Shown here piece by piece: positions 1-12,214 of a DNA stretch of 64,000 bases (position 1 is the first letter of the stretch; the number at the start of each line of letters is the position of its first letter). The DNA comes from Erythroxylum novogranatense (taxonomy: Eukaryota > Streptophyta > Magnoliopsida > Malpighiales > Erythroxylaceae). The stretch lies in the NCBI GenBank assembly GCA_029891385.1, contig CM057226.1, positions 93,132,977 through 93,196,976 on the forward strand, written 5' to 3'. The notes under the pieces are model-generated. The model saw only the letters and a list, made by a program, of their open reading frames with translations, was not told the DNA's origin and ran no database searches. Both the position numbers and the translations under genes were made by a program.

Positions 1-1534
1 CAGTCCCTGATGGAATATCCAACACCGGTGCTGTAGTCAACCGATGTTTCAGCTCCTCAAAGATCTTCTGGTACTCCTCATTCCATCTGAATGCTACATT
101 CTTTCGTAGAAGTTTTGTCAGAGGGGCTGAGATCAAAGAGAACCCCTCGACAAGCCTCCGGTAAAACCCGACCAATCCTAGGAAGCTCCGAATCTCTGAC
201 ACATTCCTTGGAGCTTCCCACTTCATCACTGCCTCAATCTTCTTTGGATCGACCTGTATACCCTCTCCGGTCACTATATGGCCTAGAAACACTACCTCAT
301 CCAGCCAAAATTTACATTTACTAAATTTGGAATACAGTTGCTTCTCCCTCATATTCTGCAAAACAATCCTCGAATGCTCAGCATGCTCCTGTCTGCTCCT
401 CGAATACACCAAAATATCATCAATAAATACAATCACAAACTGATCAAGGTAGGGTTGAAAGAACTTATTCATCAAGGCCATAAAAGCTGTCGGGGCATTT
501 GTCAACCCAAACGACATCACTAGAAACTCGAAATGCCCATACCTGCTCCGGAATGCACTCTTAGGCATATCAACCTCTGCTATCTTCAGCTGATAATACC
601 CTGACCTCAAATCCAACTTAGTAAACACTTGAGCTCCCTGTAACTGATCAAGTAAATCATCAATCCTAGGCAGTGGGTACTTATTCTTCACTGTCACCTG
701 ATTCATCTTCCTGTAATCGATGCACAATCTCAAAGTCCCATCCTTCTTCTTCACAAATAATACCAAAGCTCCCCAAGGTGAGACACTGGGCCTGATAAAA
801 CCCTTCTCCAGTAACTCCTGCAGTTGAGTCTTCAACTCCTTCAGTTCCACAAGTGCCATCCTATATGGAGGAATAGATATAAGAGCAGCACTTGGAACTA
901 GATCAATGGTGAACTCTGTCTCCCGATTCGACGGTAAACCTGGTAACTCATCAGGAAACACATCTGGAAATTCCCTAACCACAGGAATGTCTTGAAGCCT
1001 CTGCTCAACACTAGTATCAATAACATGGGCCAGATAGGCCTCACATCCTCGCTGTATCAACCTCAGGGCACTCAGGAATGAGATCATCCGGACTGGCACT
1101 GCCTGACTAACTCCTCTGAACACTGCTCTAGGCTGACCAGGAGATTCTAATACGACCTCCTTGGTGTAGTAGTTCATGATGGCCCTATGGGCAGTAAGCC
1201 AGTCCATGCCCAAAATCACATCAATCTCTTTCAACTGTAAGACTATCAGCTCTGCCTTCAACTCTGCTTGATCAATCTAGATCGAGCACCCCTTGCAGAC
1301 CTCGCCTAAGGCAGTAGTACTACCTAGAGGTGTACTCACCTCTAGCCTATACTGTGATAACTCCCTATCACCATGCAGTCTACATGCCAAATACGATGCA
1401 ATAAAAGAGTGTGTGGATCCTGGATCTAGCAGTGCAAATGCTTCAAAACCAGAGATAAGAAGCACTCCTGCTACCACATCTGGTGAATCTTGGACCTCCT
1501 GCCTAGTCATGGGATAGACTCTATCCTGGGACTA
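1..1534 (-). pseudogene. Element F pol: protease and reverse transcriptase, partial
   Basis: Reads right to left. The protease part holds the motif LLDPGSTHSF (about 1410-1440), the family's D-x-G-[ST] active-site region, preceded by a VYPMTRQ stretch typical of the gag-protease border. One in-frame TAG lies at 1277-1279. Beyond it the same frame is open to position 1, about 425 codons: the RT entry region ([15 protein letters not shown], near 780), LCIDYRKMN (near 715), the catalytic F-I-D-D (413-427), the thumb region and the start of RNase H. The product would copy element RNA into cDNA in the virus-like particle. A single stop in an otherwise open pol suggests a fairly recent copy, but it cannot make an intact polyprotein as it stands. 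The protein is cut by the window edge. Confidence 0.9.
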
Positions 1535-2660
1535 CAATCGGCTACCCCGTCCCTTAGTCCTCACAAAAGAAACTTTAGCTCTGCCTCAATTCCTCTACCT
1601 GAATCCACCACCTCGACTCTACTACACCGTGGTATTACTCCCAGATCGCCCATTGACAGCAGACTGAGCTCTCAAAGTAGCAGGGCAATCCCTAATCTGG
1701 TGGTCCATGGGCCTCTTCTTGTAGTGCTAACAAACTAGAGGCTGGGTCTGTCCTGAACCTCTTCCATTGCCACTACCAGTCTATGCAAACCTCTCTCTCT
1801 GCCCAAATCTGGACTGCCTAGATCCTCCCGGTGAGCTGAAATAGATCCTCCCAGTGACTTGAAGGTTTTGCTCTGACACTTGCTGAATCTCCTGCCATAA
1901 CTACCCTGACTGTCACTCGGTCTCTTTTCTCTGGATCCCTGTCCAGTCTTAGCCTGCCTCTGCTTCATCAACTGTTCACTCCGTACTGCGGCAGCTCTCA
2001 GCTTAATAAAAGTGCCCATATCTGATCGGGCCAACCTGGTGCAGATCTCCATATTGAGGCCATTCTCAAACCTCCGGCACCTATCTGCTTCAGTAGAAAT
2101 CAAAGCAGTAGCATAGCCCATCAGCTCGTTAAATCTCACCTCATATTCGACCTCAGACATCCTATCCTACTTCAATTCCAGGAATTCATGCATCTTAATC
2201 TCTAAATAAATCTTGGGCATGTAATTGTCTTTAAACGCCCTCAGAAAATCCTCCCATTTCAATAGGCAAGGCCTGGTGGTACTGCCCGGGACAGTCTTCC
2301 ACCACTGATAAGCTGGGCCTTGCAAGAGAGAGATTGTATAATCGAACCTCTCATCAGGTTCCTAATCTATCTAGTCGAAGACTCTCTCAGTCCGCTCTAA
2401 CCATCCTTCAACCTCAGCAGGGTCTGTGCTACCATAAAAATCCACAGCTCCCTGCTTACGCATCTATCATACCTCCTCTCCCGTCTCTCGGGAACTCTAG
2501 GAGGCAACTCCTCAAATCGAGGCATCGAGGACTCCCTACTGACTCCGACTGATCCTTCGTCAGCTGGTTGATCAACCTGATCACCTAAGACGGATGACCT
2601 ATAACAAAACAATAATTTCGATCAATTTCTGTATTTCTCACAATAATTCATGCCTAAATA
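1535..2660 (-). pseudogene. Element F gag, broken
   Basis: Gag-like reading on the minus strand. From right to left: an acidic/proline N-terminal part (about 2397-2612), then in another frame the conserved capsid-like segment of gypsy gag (W-hydrophobic-Q-W-W-type residues near 2290), then 1735-2160 with RRFENGLNMEICTRLA. A zinc-knuckle remnant near 1700-1735 keeps the last cysteine but has a stop and altered ligands. Several stops and frame changes separate these blocks, so the gene is not functional. The start codon is uncertain: the reading begins about 100 bp downstream of the PBS. Assignment rests on position between PBS and protease plus these motifs. Confidence 0.75.
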
Positions 2661-2690
2661 TTTTACTAGTCTCAACAGATACTAAACCAT

Positions 2691-2704
2691 GCTTTGATAT
2701 CACC
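2691..2704 (-). promoter_or_regulatory. Primer binding site of element F (tRNA-iMet type)
   Basis: On the minus strand the sequence just after the LTR reads GTGATATCAAAGC, two changes from the initiator-Met primer site TGGTATCAGAGC seen intact in elements A, J, M and O. It lies 4-5 bp inside the LTR end at 2709. Confidence 0.75.
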
Positions 2705-3103
2705 TAAATGTAACACCCCCATATCGCAGGGACACACCGAGACGCCCGTAGGTTATTCCGACACATATCCTACGATAAGGGTGAGCTACGAACGATCACT
2801 ACTGTACTTCACATGGCATCATAAGAATAAAACATCAATATAAAAATCACTAATTTTTGTAACCAAAGTTTTCCTCATTTCATTTATAAAAATCAAGGAG
2901 TTTATACATCTGTCATTATGTACTGTCTGTACATAAATCCTAAAAATCCTAAGACAAAATGCTACATGAAAGAGGAAAACAACAGATCTATCTAGGTCAT
3001 CCCAAAAGTCCCAGCTGACCAAGCTATGAGCTATGACTTCTCTCGCCAACACAATCTACACGGCAGGAAAAGTCCCTCTGGAGCTAGGAGTCTACTCTCG
3101 GTC

Positions 3104-3769
3104 CTGAAAAATAATGTTGCAATTTTGGGTGAGTTTGGGAACTCAGTGAGGTAACCATCATCGATGGTTCACTCAATTCATGCAACAATAAAGCATATCA
3201 CAGTTATTTCATACTTTTACATACATCAGACATACCACATGATCACATAGTATCACATTTCATTTTCACACAAGCATAAGGCATTTGTGCCTTTTTCTCA
3301 ATCACAGAGATTAAATCAAATGCATATGAAATGTGCATGTGATACTTTTACAATTTATTTCGTTGTTGTGACTGAGCGCCTGAACTGTCCCAATATGGGC
3401 ACATTAATCGTTGAGCCCGAGGCTCTGAAGCACTATGGGGCTCGAGACCTGAATAAAATCGTTGAGCTTGTAGCTCTCGGTGACTGCTTCGGTCACAATT
3501 GCCATTATCTGATCATGCGTTCATGCATGGAATGCACATGTCACAATTAAGCAGTATATAGATCACAATCAATACATGTGTCATAATTTATCACATCTCA
3601 AGCAAGAAGGTCACAAATTCACATACAAGTAGCACTTCTATGTCATAGCTCCCCAATACATCGAACCTTCTGTCTGGAATCCACAATCAGAAACAATTCT
3701 CAAACCCACCATTATTCACCACAGTATTCTAAGCAAATAATAATTGAGAGAACCGTCTACGTCACTCAC
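3104..3769 (-). other. Probable leader intron inside the F LTR
   Basis: Minus strand: donor GTGAGTGAC at 3769-3761 and acceptor TATTTTTCAG at 3104, 666 nt apart, both in strong plant consensus contexts. The K LTR has the equivalent donor (CAG/GTGAGTAAC, 46,422) and acceptor (TTTTTTTCAG, 47,206), with matching flanks (GAGCTTCCAGGC before K's donor, GACTTCCAGGCA before F's; CAAACTCACCC before the acceptors). Splicing is inferred, not shown. Confidence 0.5.
3370..3500 (-). repeat. Stem-loop array in the F LTR
   Basis: Successive short inverted repeats with 3-7 nt loops. On the + strand: TGTCCC/GGGCA, GAGCC-CGA-GGCTC, GAGCT-TGT-AGCTC and GTGAC-TGCTTC-GGTCAC. Two stems are flanked by CGTT, so on the element strand each stem is followed by AACG. 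The same stem plus AACG layout is repeated in the K LTR at 46,650-46,990. Confidence 0.7.
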
Positions 3770-6657
3770 CAATAGCTTCCGAAGCTAATGCCTGGAAGTC
3801 TCGATAACGTCTGTGGGTTGACGTTCCAAATGCGCCTCCATAACAATTAAAAAAACACCAATATTGCCAAGTGTACAATCACAAATATTTAATAATTTAC
3901 ATGTAGAAATTAAAATGTGTACAATGCATGTTCATGACATTCCCGGTATTATTTCATAAATATTCATCACATAAATTTCCTATAAATTTTAGAAATCCAA
4001 AGACACCAAAATCACTCAATTCGGATCTCTATAGGTCTAATTGTTGTTAAAACATGGACTAGAAAATAAGTGCTCGGTCCTCTAACTTTGATTTAATCCA
4101 ATACTTTCAATTTAATCTCCAAAATTTACAAATTCTCATGGGGAGCAATTAAATGACTTACGAATTTGATGCCTAAAAATCGAGTCAATCGGAGGTCGGA
4201 TGACAAAATTATACACAAAAGAATGGAAAAAGGGTCAAATTAGAACAAAAAGTTACAATTAAAAGAAAATCACATTTGCACCTATTTCCCTCTCTTCTTT
4301 CACAAAACCTAACTTTTTATAAAAGTGTCCAAATGTGACACATTTGGTATCATTAGAAAGATAACAGAAAACCCTATAAGTTCCTTCAAGGACTCACAAA
4401 TCACTTTCATCCCCAAGGGTGTCAAAAATTCAATCAAAGTTTCTGCCTAATCACAATTTCCAAAGTAGTACAATATTCTTCCAAAAATCATATCTTCCCA
4501 TTCTCTTTGCCAAAAATTCCAAGCTTTATATAAAAAGAAATATCAGAACATATTATACAACTTTCATGGACAACTTGAAAGCAAATTCAACCTCTAAATG
4601 GGTCAAAATCTCAATCAAAGTTTCTGCCCTGCACATGTCATCCTAACAGTACCACAATATTCTCAAACTCATAACTTCCTATCCCATTGTCCAAAAATTC
4701 CATGCTTTCTATCAATGAAAAGATCAAAAAACATGCTACAATTCTCATGAACGACATAGAATCAAAATCCACCTCTAACTAGGTCAAATGCTCACATGAT
4801 TGTTGCTGCCTTGTTAAGGATTGTTAAATAAAGATATCACTTAAACCATATCCATACTTTAAAAATTCATAACTTACAATCCCTACATCCAAAATTAGCA
4901 TATTATACTTCATTACAAAGCTAAGACATTCTTATAGAACTTTCCATAAGAACACTTGAGCTAATTTAAACCATAACAGCCCAGAATTAGCTTCAAAGCA
5001 CAGTAATCACAAAACCCATACTTAGAAACATTTCACACACAAAGCTCATTAATACATTAATTACCATTTGAAAGTTAACAAGTCATAACTTTCAACCTCA
5101 AAATCAAAAAATGTCATACTTAGTGGCGATAGAAAGCTAACGAGAAAATATTTAATTTTTATGAAGACCAATTTCACAAAATTTGTCTACTTTAGCCTAG
5201 AAAAATTCCCCAAAGTTTCAAGTCACAAATCTTCAATGTTAGAATCATAAACATGGCACTATTCACCTTGCACAGATTGCCTACTTTCAAGGCAAAATTC
5301 AGAACCCTTAAAGCCACAATTAGACAGCACTTCCTTCATAAGAATTCTATCCAAACTTCTCAAGTTTAATTCAAGCCAAACCTCATCTTAATAACATAAC
5401 CATATAAAAAGTTATGACCAAATCATTGGAACATACTCAAAGCAATTTTCCAGATTCACAACCTAACTTAATTTCTACATCTTCCATACCATTTCTAAAC
5501 CAACCAACACCCAATTCACTCCATAAATGTACCATAACTACCTCACAACCTCTCCTTGAACTTTAGTCTGCAAAATGGCATAAACACTCTTTCAATCACT
5601 CATACATTTCCTACAATCTCTAAACCTACTTTCACCTCCAAAACCTTTCCAACACACATTCATCCAATTCTACATCATTTATCATTCATCTAGGCAAGAC
5701 ATCCATACACACATACGCATTTATTCCAACCACAATTGCCATGCAATTTACTTTAAATAACATCACAATTAATGTAATTAACTACAAAACCATCAAATAA
5801 AACATATTACTTACCTAATCAAACTTCCACTTCTTCAATTCTTCAAACTCTCACAATTCTCCTAACTTTTCCTACCACTCACGACCATCATTTTCTTAAG
5901 GGGAGAAGCTTAGGTTTGTAATTTTTGTAAATAAAAGAAGAGGAAATACATAGGATATGAGGGCTTGTGTAGGTGGAGATGAATAGCAATTAATAAGAAG
6001 GAGAAAACCAAAGAAGAAGAAGGGGAAATGGAAGCTACGGGTGAGAGGAGAAAAGAAAGGGGTTTTGCCTTCACATAAGAAAGTACCGTGGAAGACTAAG
6101 GAAGAATGATATTTATTTAAACCTATGACATGGTGGCATGTTAGGCAAGTGACACATGTCACTTGCCACATGTCAACCTCTCAATCCTCCATTTAATTTC
6201 TCTGCAATTTAAGTCCAATTTCTAGTCCAATTTTTTCCCAAAATTCCAATGGCTCAAAATTTATAATTCCTAAAATCATATATCTAATTTCCAGTGCCAT
6301 TGGATAGTACTTTTTACTACCACTAACCAGTCAGTCTTGCCACTTGGTAGTTTTCCTAGCCTAAAAAAGTATCCCAAAAATTTTCAGGAAAATTTCTAAA
6401 ATTCTCCCAAAGTTCAAAACACACAAAGGCCCACTCCAATTAAATTTTCAAGCACAAAAATCATATTTTTCACAATAATCACATTTATGACCAAATATAC
6501 CAGGAAATGCCATGAATGCATGTACAATCATTACATGTGAAAAAATTCACTTTTCACGTGTATATATGAATGTATGCACCAAGTAAAACAATTTTAAACA
6601 CTCCTAACCTGTTCCAAATTACTATTTTACCCTTCCCATCGGTGATGGGATGTTACA

Positions 6658-7005
6658 GTCGTTGTCTCCATACAACTGTCGATTGACTTCCTCTTCCTTA
6701 ACACTAACTTTCGTCATCCATCTGGCTTTGCTTGTTAGCTTTTCTCCAACAGATGGACATTCAGTCACCTTCTCAATCAACTCAATTATCACAATAATAA
6801 ACAATCTATCAACCGTAGAAACAATAGCATTGTCTACTAGCTTTACATTCTTCCAGAAATCATATACTTCATTTTGATATACGATTTCTCGCATTTGGAA
6901 GAACTTCCTCCATCCTGCTGCTACTATCTCCGGTTCGATATCCATGTCGTTGTTCTTCAAAGATTTAAAATCAACATGTCTTTCGAAAATCATTACTTGC
7001 TCCAT
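6658..7005 (-). pseudogene. Sirevirus G envelope-position ORF, truncated
   Basis: Minus-strand reading from an ATG at 7005, cut after the RQLYGDND segment by the LTR of element F at 6657. The 116 codons before the cut are open. They match, block by block, the start of the same ORF in H (44,588 leftwards) and N (59,792 rightwards): a short acidic start, a W-[RK]-x-FF segment, NEVY, then a basic segment ending RQLYG. The ORF lies downstream of pol, as the extra ORF of Sireviruses does. No membrane segment or signal peptide is visible in this part. Its function is unknown; 'envelope-like' refers only to position. The spacer 7006-7266 upstream shows nothing else. Confidence 0.75.
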
Positions 7006-7266
7006 TTGATTCTTTGATGAGTAAGAATGCTGAGTTCACTGATTTTTTCTTCCAGAGGTAAACTCAGCTGCAGAGATTTGAGAGAGCTGAAACGTTTTTA
7101 TGTTGAGAATACTTGAAAGGTCTTTTCAGGAGTGTTCTAGAATAGGTGAAGTTCTTAAGGCTATAAGACTTTCCTTCCAAAACTTCCTTATGAGAGATGT
7201 TACCAGCTGTAACTCACTGTTACTAATGCTGTTAACTTTGACGACCTTTTATCTTGGCTGTGACAT

Positions 7267-7888
7267 GTTAGACAGTTGGTCACTTAATATCACCATGTTG
7301 AGATTTCGTCTGATTTCCTTGAATCGTTCTTCACTCAGTGGTTTAGTGAGGATGTATGCCCATTGAAACTCTGTCTCTGTAAACTAAAGACTCACAATCC
7401 TTCTCTAGACGTAGTCCCATAAGAAAAGATGTCCGACTTCAATATGCTTCACTCTCGAAGGTTGAATTGGATTTTTTGACAAGCTGATGGCGCTAGTGTT
7501 GTTGCAAAAGATTGAGATCTCCTCCTCGTGAAATGAGTAATCTTCTAGTTGATATTTGATCCACAATGTTTGTGAACAACAGCTTGTGGCAGACATGTAC
7601 TCGGCTTTGGCAATTGATAAGGCAATTGAACTTTGTCTCTTGCTTGAACAGGAAACTAGGTTTGAGCCAAGAAAGTGACATCCTCTACTCATACTCTTCC
7701 TATCAATTCTATCTCCGACAAAGTCCGCATCGCAATATCCAATTAACCTGAAATCTTTACCTATTTCATACATTAAACAAAGATCAGTAGTACCTGTGAG
7801 ATATCTCATAATTCTTTTAACAACAATGTAACGAGACTCTCTAGGATAAGCCTGAAACCTTGCACACAAGCATACACTGAACAGTTTA
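7267..7888 (-). pseudogene. Sirevirus G RNase H / end of pol
   Basis: Minus-strand copia pol C-terminus. It begins in mid-protein at 7888 with FSVCLCARFQAYPRES, then YCDADFVGDRIDRKS (RNase H), SSKRQSSIALS, a stop at about 7404, and beyond it the TKPLSEERFKEIRRNLNM motif that ends copia pol. The N-terminal continuation is not adjacent: it lies at 34,021-34,236, where the reading ends ASRPDI. The two halves abut in frame once element D is removed, which shows D was inserted here. RNase H would degrade the RNA strand during cDNA synthesis; this copy is dead. Confidence 0.9.
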
Positions 7889-9780
7889 TGTTGGGACCCG
7901 ATCTGAGACCGGATCCCAACCGGAAAGACAGAAACGGAAGAAGCGGAGATCAAAGCGAAACACAAAACAAAAACAAAAGCAAATCGAAATCGAATATGAA
8001 AACGAACGAACATGAATCGAATCAAAGCAAAGAAATGAAACTTAAGGCGAAATCAAATCGGATATGAATCAAATTACAAATCGAAAGCAAATAAATCGAA
8101 AGCGGAAACACAAATCGAAGCGAAACGAATACGAATCAAAATGCGAATCAAAATCAAACCAAAACAAATGAAGTAACCGAGCTGAATCAAATGCCGACAT
8201 TCGTTAGAAACACAAAGTATAGAAAACTTATCACGTTGGAAACCTAGACTAAACTATCCAAATCCGGTATGATTTTTTTCTTATTCCTTTCTTTTTTCAT
8301 TTCATGCATCTTTAGTCGATCTCATTTATAACATCTCAAATCATAGAAATCTTCTTATCAATATTCCAAATCCCATAAACCATCTTTTAAACATCTAATT
8401 CTTATTTTTATTCTTTTTCAACTTATTATCTAATGAAATTTCGATAGCATAACGGCTGCATTTGTAAAAACCCAAAACCTACAAAAGGTAAATAAACACT
8501 TCTAAAATTCCCAAGTAGTCACACAATTATCAAAATCACCGAACCCTTCGTCCGGGATCTTAGCATAAACAAACGCAATCCTATTTCTAAACCACTTTAA
8601 GTCATTTTCCATACCCAATTCGTATTCCTTACATTCATACTCATGTACAAACCAATTTTTCCAATTACATAACATATATCAAAACCATACCCAATTTCAT
8701 AATTCATCTCATCCAAAGCCTAATCCACAATCATACCTCAAACAATTCTTATTCATAAACCTACATACATCCCAACCATAGCAAAGTTCAAATACACAAT
8801 TCAGGATTCATATACATCATACTCAAATATATATACAAAAATTCGTAATCCTCATACATTCTGAATATACATGCTCGAAATACATCAATGGCAGTTCAAC
8901 CATATACCATAGCAATACCAAAATCAACTTTACACAAAATACACGATATACACAATCGAACAAACAGTCTTGACAATCTTTCATCCGATCTCCTGCTCCA
9001 TACCTGGAGATGGGGATGAAAGGGGGTGAGCACAAAGCTCGTGGATAATATATTTATAAATCAAAAAATAAGCAAAAATCATTTTTCACAAACTTTTGCC
9101 AAAATGCTTATTTTTCACACTTTTCAAACATTTCTAAACAATTTCAAAAATTTCTCGATTGAAAACTTCAATATCTCATTTCTCAAACTTCACAAACTCT
9201 TTTCACAATTTATGAACAATTTCAAAACATGAATGCAACACAGTAGTACACACATAAGCATATACACACCATAAATTTTTAAAAACACATAATCACAACA
9301 AAATGGTTTGGGTTGGTCCAAACGGAAATTACTGCATATTACCACATAGCGGTCCTGAGTAGCCGTGAACAGAACGTACTACACCTTCCCGCATAGCAGT
9401 TGGTGTAGCCGCGAACTTATGGGAGTCCTTAAAAAGAGCTCCAGTGCCACTAGCGGGCAGGACAAGTGCACTTGACCAATTTTAGGGGACCTAACCAAAC
9501 CCACATAACAGATATGCGAAAACAAAAATTCGAATTGCCCGAAGGCACTTTTCGAAATCTTGATTTTCTTCAAATAATTCGAAAATCATGAATTTCATAA
9601 CGCTTGCATTTTTTTGAAAATCATTTCTAAAATAAGGAATTTAATCCTTCGAAATCAAAATTTTCAAACATCTATATAAACATTAATTTTTCAAAAATTT
9701 GCTTCTTAAATTTTCAAATACACATGCTTAGCTTAAAATTCAATAAATAAATATACTACCCACCTCGAAATGATGCTAGA
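7889..9780 (-). mobile_element. Solo LTR D, left segment
   Basis: Starts TGTTGGGACC at 7889; its other end is at 34,020 (GGGTCCAACA). D is about 4.13 kb when the inserted O element is removed. Flanks are GTTTA (7884-7888) and GTATG (34,021-34,025), a decayed 5-bp target duplication (3 of 5), and pol of G is continuous across it. No PBS or internal region belongs to D, hence a solo LTR. Within this segment lie a probable leader intron (9004-9763) and a stem-loop region (about 9320-9470). No coding sequence is credible here. Confidence 0.85.
9004..9763 (-). other. Probable leader intron in LTR D
   Basis: Minus strand: donor GAG/GTGGGTAGTATAT at 9763 and acceptor TTTCATCCCCATCTCCAG at 9004 (760 nt). 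Equivalent pairs are seen in C (13,305-14,286) and O (28,559-27,914). The interval includes stem-loop-like short inverted repeats at 9340-9470 (for example CATAGCGG...AGCCGTG and GTGCC...GGGCAG). Confidence 0.45.
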
Positions 9781-9853
9781 TGTTGGATCCGGGTGGATTA
9801 TAACCCCACGAAGGGGACCCACCACCGGACCCATAGATCTGGGTGGATTTTAA
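9781..9853 (-). repeat. O tail, outer part: repeat unit and displaced terminus
   Basis: Starts TGTTGGATCC, a good LTR-like terminus, then one roughly 52-bp unit (GGGTGGATTATAACCCCACG... to ...CATAGATCT) and the first bases of a second. The second unit resumes after solo LTR C at 15,168. The unit contains short self-complementary stretches (CCCCACGAAGGGG; GGACCCACCACCGGACCC). Confidence 0.7.
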
Positions 9854-12214
9854 TGTTGGACCCCAAATTTTTGGTGAAAATTAGAATATTAAAATGATTT
9901 TAAATGAGAAAGAAATTGGTGAGACAATTTATGAATTTAAGGAAATTTGATGAAATTAAAAAAAAATTATGAGAAAAGAATTGTTTAATTTTGAGGACTT
10001 TAAAATTTGAGTGAATTTATATGGATTGCGAGAAGAAAGTTGATGAGTTGATTGAAATGAAGTTAAATAGCAAGAATTAAAAAGAAAAAGTGTGAAAATT
10101 TGAAGAATTTAGAAATTTTGACTTTTGGAGATAAAATGTTTCACTTGAGAGTTGACTTTTTGATTTTGGGAGAATTTGAGAAAATGATCTCCCGGAAACT
10201 TGTAGTTTATGTCAAGAGCTTTCTGTAGCCATAAAGTTTGATATTTTTCGATATCGGGAGTGAGAGTTATGATCAGTCAAAGTTAGCTTGGAAGTTTGAC
10301 TTTTTGAGAAAAAAGTTGACTTTTTGATTTAGGCATAAATTCGAGGAAATGATCCATATGAAAATTGTAGCCTCTATCGAGAGCTTTTTGTGGACATAAA
10401 GTTTGCTATTTTTCGATGTCGGGATTGAGAGATATAAATTTCTGAAGATATGCTTTGTTTTGAAAATGCTATTAAGTATAGATTTGTATGTTCTATGCTT
10501 CGAGGTCACTCGTCGTATGGATTTAGTTTGAATTAGAGTACATGATCTTCATGAAAGTTTTAGATGATATTTTTATCTATCCATTGATATGAAGTTTGCA
10601 ATTTTTCGATATCGGGGCTAGGAATTATGAGCAATTAAAAAAATTGGAAGTTGTTTAGGAAAAGTTGTTTTAGACAGAATCTTTAATTGAGGTTTTGACC
10701 CTTTTCGAGACCTAATTTGATTTTGAGTACTTCAGGGAAGTTGTAGAGCTTCCTTTGATCCTTTTATTGACACCAAATTTGTCAAATTCCAAGTTCGGGA
10801 TTGAGAGATATGGTTGTGAAAAAGTTCGGTTTTGAAGTTCCGTTACTTTGTTTCTTTATCCGATTCCTTTCGTAATCTTTTGCTTATAATTCCTTCGTCC
10901 GACATCCGATTGATTTGATTCTCAAAGCGTTGGATTCCTAAGACGATTAATTTCATTTTCTTGAAGAATTATGATTTTTAGGACATTAAATGAAAAGAGA
11001 TTGATTGAACCAAAGTAAGAGATTTGGTTATAGGTTATAAGTTGGATAATTTTCTGAACATGGTCCAGTATTTTGCGATTTTTGGGATCTTTACAACTCC
11101 GATTGAGGTGATTCTTGAGGAAAAATAAAGTTAAGATATAGGGCTACAACTCTTGTGAAGGGATCAAAATTTAAGTTCATTCCTAAGATTATAAATTTCT
11201 GGACTGAAGTTATGTTAAAGTTCAGTCTCGGATATTGTGAAGGTCCGATAGTATTTTGGCTATAACTTCTTCGTTTCTAATCCGAATTGAGCGCGGTCGG
11301 TGGTGTTGGATTAGTATGATCTAGAGGAACAATTTTCAAGAAGAAAGTTTGTCCAAATTATTTTGTTTAGTTGCCCAAAACCAGGACGCAAAGTATCAGA
11401 TTTTTTAAAGAAATATTCAGGGGCAATTTGGGAAGTTAACTTAGAGATATGAGTTTAAGGCTTAAAAGACAAGGGCAAAAGGGTCTTTTACACCATTTTT
11501 AATGATATGGCATTTATAAGAGTGAGGTATGGTCGTGGGAAGGGGGAAGAGACTCGAAATTTCCAGAAGAAGAAAGAAAAAAGAAGAGGAAGGAAGGGAG
11601 AAAAGAGATTTGCGTGGAGAAAGAAGAGAGAAGATGTGGGTTTTGAAATTTTAAAGAGTTCAAGCTTCTTTTTCCATGGATTCTTGAAGGAAAAGAGGGA
11701 AGGAGAAGAGATTTACTCCAAGCCTAAAGGAATTTCAAAATTTAATGAGAAAAAGGTAAGAGATGATTCTAATGTTTGAGTTTTTTCTTGAGTTTTTAGT
11801 TGTTTTATCCTAAGATGGTTATGGGTTTGTTATGTATGGGGTTAATTTAAGTGATTATACATTGGATTATGTTGAATGAGGGATGAGAAATAAATTAGAT
11901 TTTATGCTAAATTATATGAGTAGAGATTTTGGAAGATTACGATGTAAAGAGGTTGGAATCTAAATGGGTTTGTGTTTTCCTTGATTAGTTTTGAAAGATT
12001 CCTTGATGAATTGATTTATTTATGGATTTATGTGAGTTAAAGGTTGGGTTAAAGTTTGAGAAATGAAGATTGTAGGAATTCTTGTTTTGGAAAGGTTGAA
12101 AAGATGATGAGTGCAAATTTCCTATAGTTAATTTGAGAAGTATGATGTTTATGATTTTGGATTGGGATGTTTATGTTTAGGTAACCTTATATGGGAAGAA
12201 AGAGTGAAGTAAAG

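Larger units (their letters stand above)
1..6657 (-). mobile_element. Element F: Ty3/gypsy chromovirus, 5' part
   Basis: A minus-strand LTR retrotransposon read from right to left: 5' LTR (2709-6657), PBS, gag, protease and reverse transcriptase, with RNase H, integrase and the 3' LTR beyond the left edge. The LTR termini are TGTAACA...TGTTACA, and the protein order gag-PR-RT is that of Ty3/gypsy. The long LTR and the resemblance of its LTR start to the integrase-bearing fragment at 40,771-42,445 point to a Tekay/Del-type chromovirus (family knowledge, not searched). It is inserted in the envelope-position ORF of an older Sirevirus at 6658. Its outer target duplication is outside the window. 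Confidence 0.9.
2709..6657 (-). mobile_element. 5' LTR of element F (3949 bp)
   Basis: Begins TGTAACACCC and ends GGGATGTTACA as written on the + strand, an inverted terminal repeat of a TGTAAC-class chromovirus LTR. The minus-strand start (6500-6657) is alignable by eye with the LTR starts at 40,771-40,833/34,237-34,310 (element I) and 44,685-44,822 (element K). It contains no credible gene; the stretches of short open frames are incidental. Internal structures listed separately are a probable leader intron and a stem-loop array. The conserved block CCGACCTCCGATTGACT (near 4180-4200) is the anchor next to which other LTRs carry repeat islands; F has none there. Confidence 0.9.

Noticed and set aside
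11507..11779. Lys/Arg/Glu-rich frame that looks like a small nuclear protein (also 19,464-19,712 and 24,787-25,011)
   Set aside because: Located at the same LTR position in C and A copies and built from GAA/AAG-rich leader DNA; frame not conserved between the LTRs.
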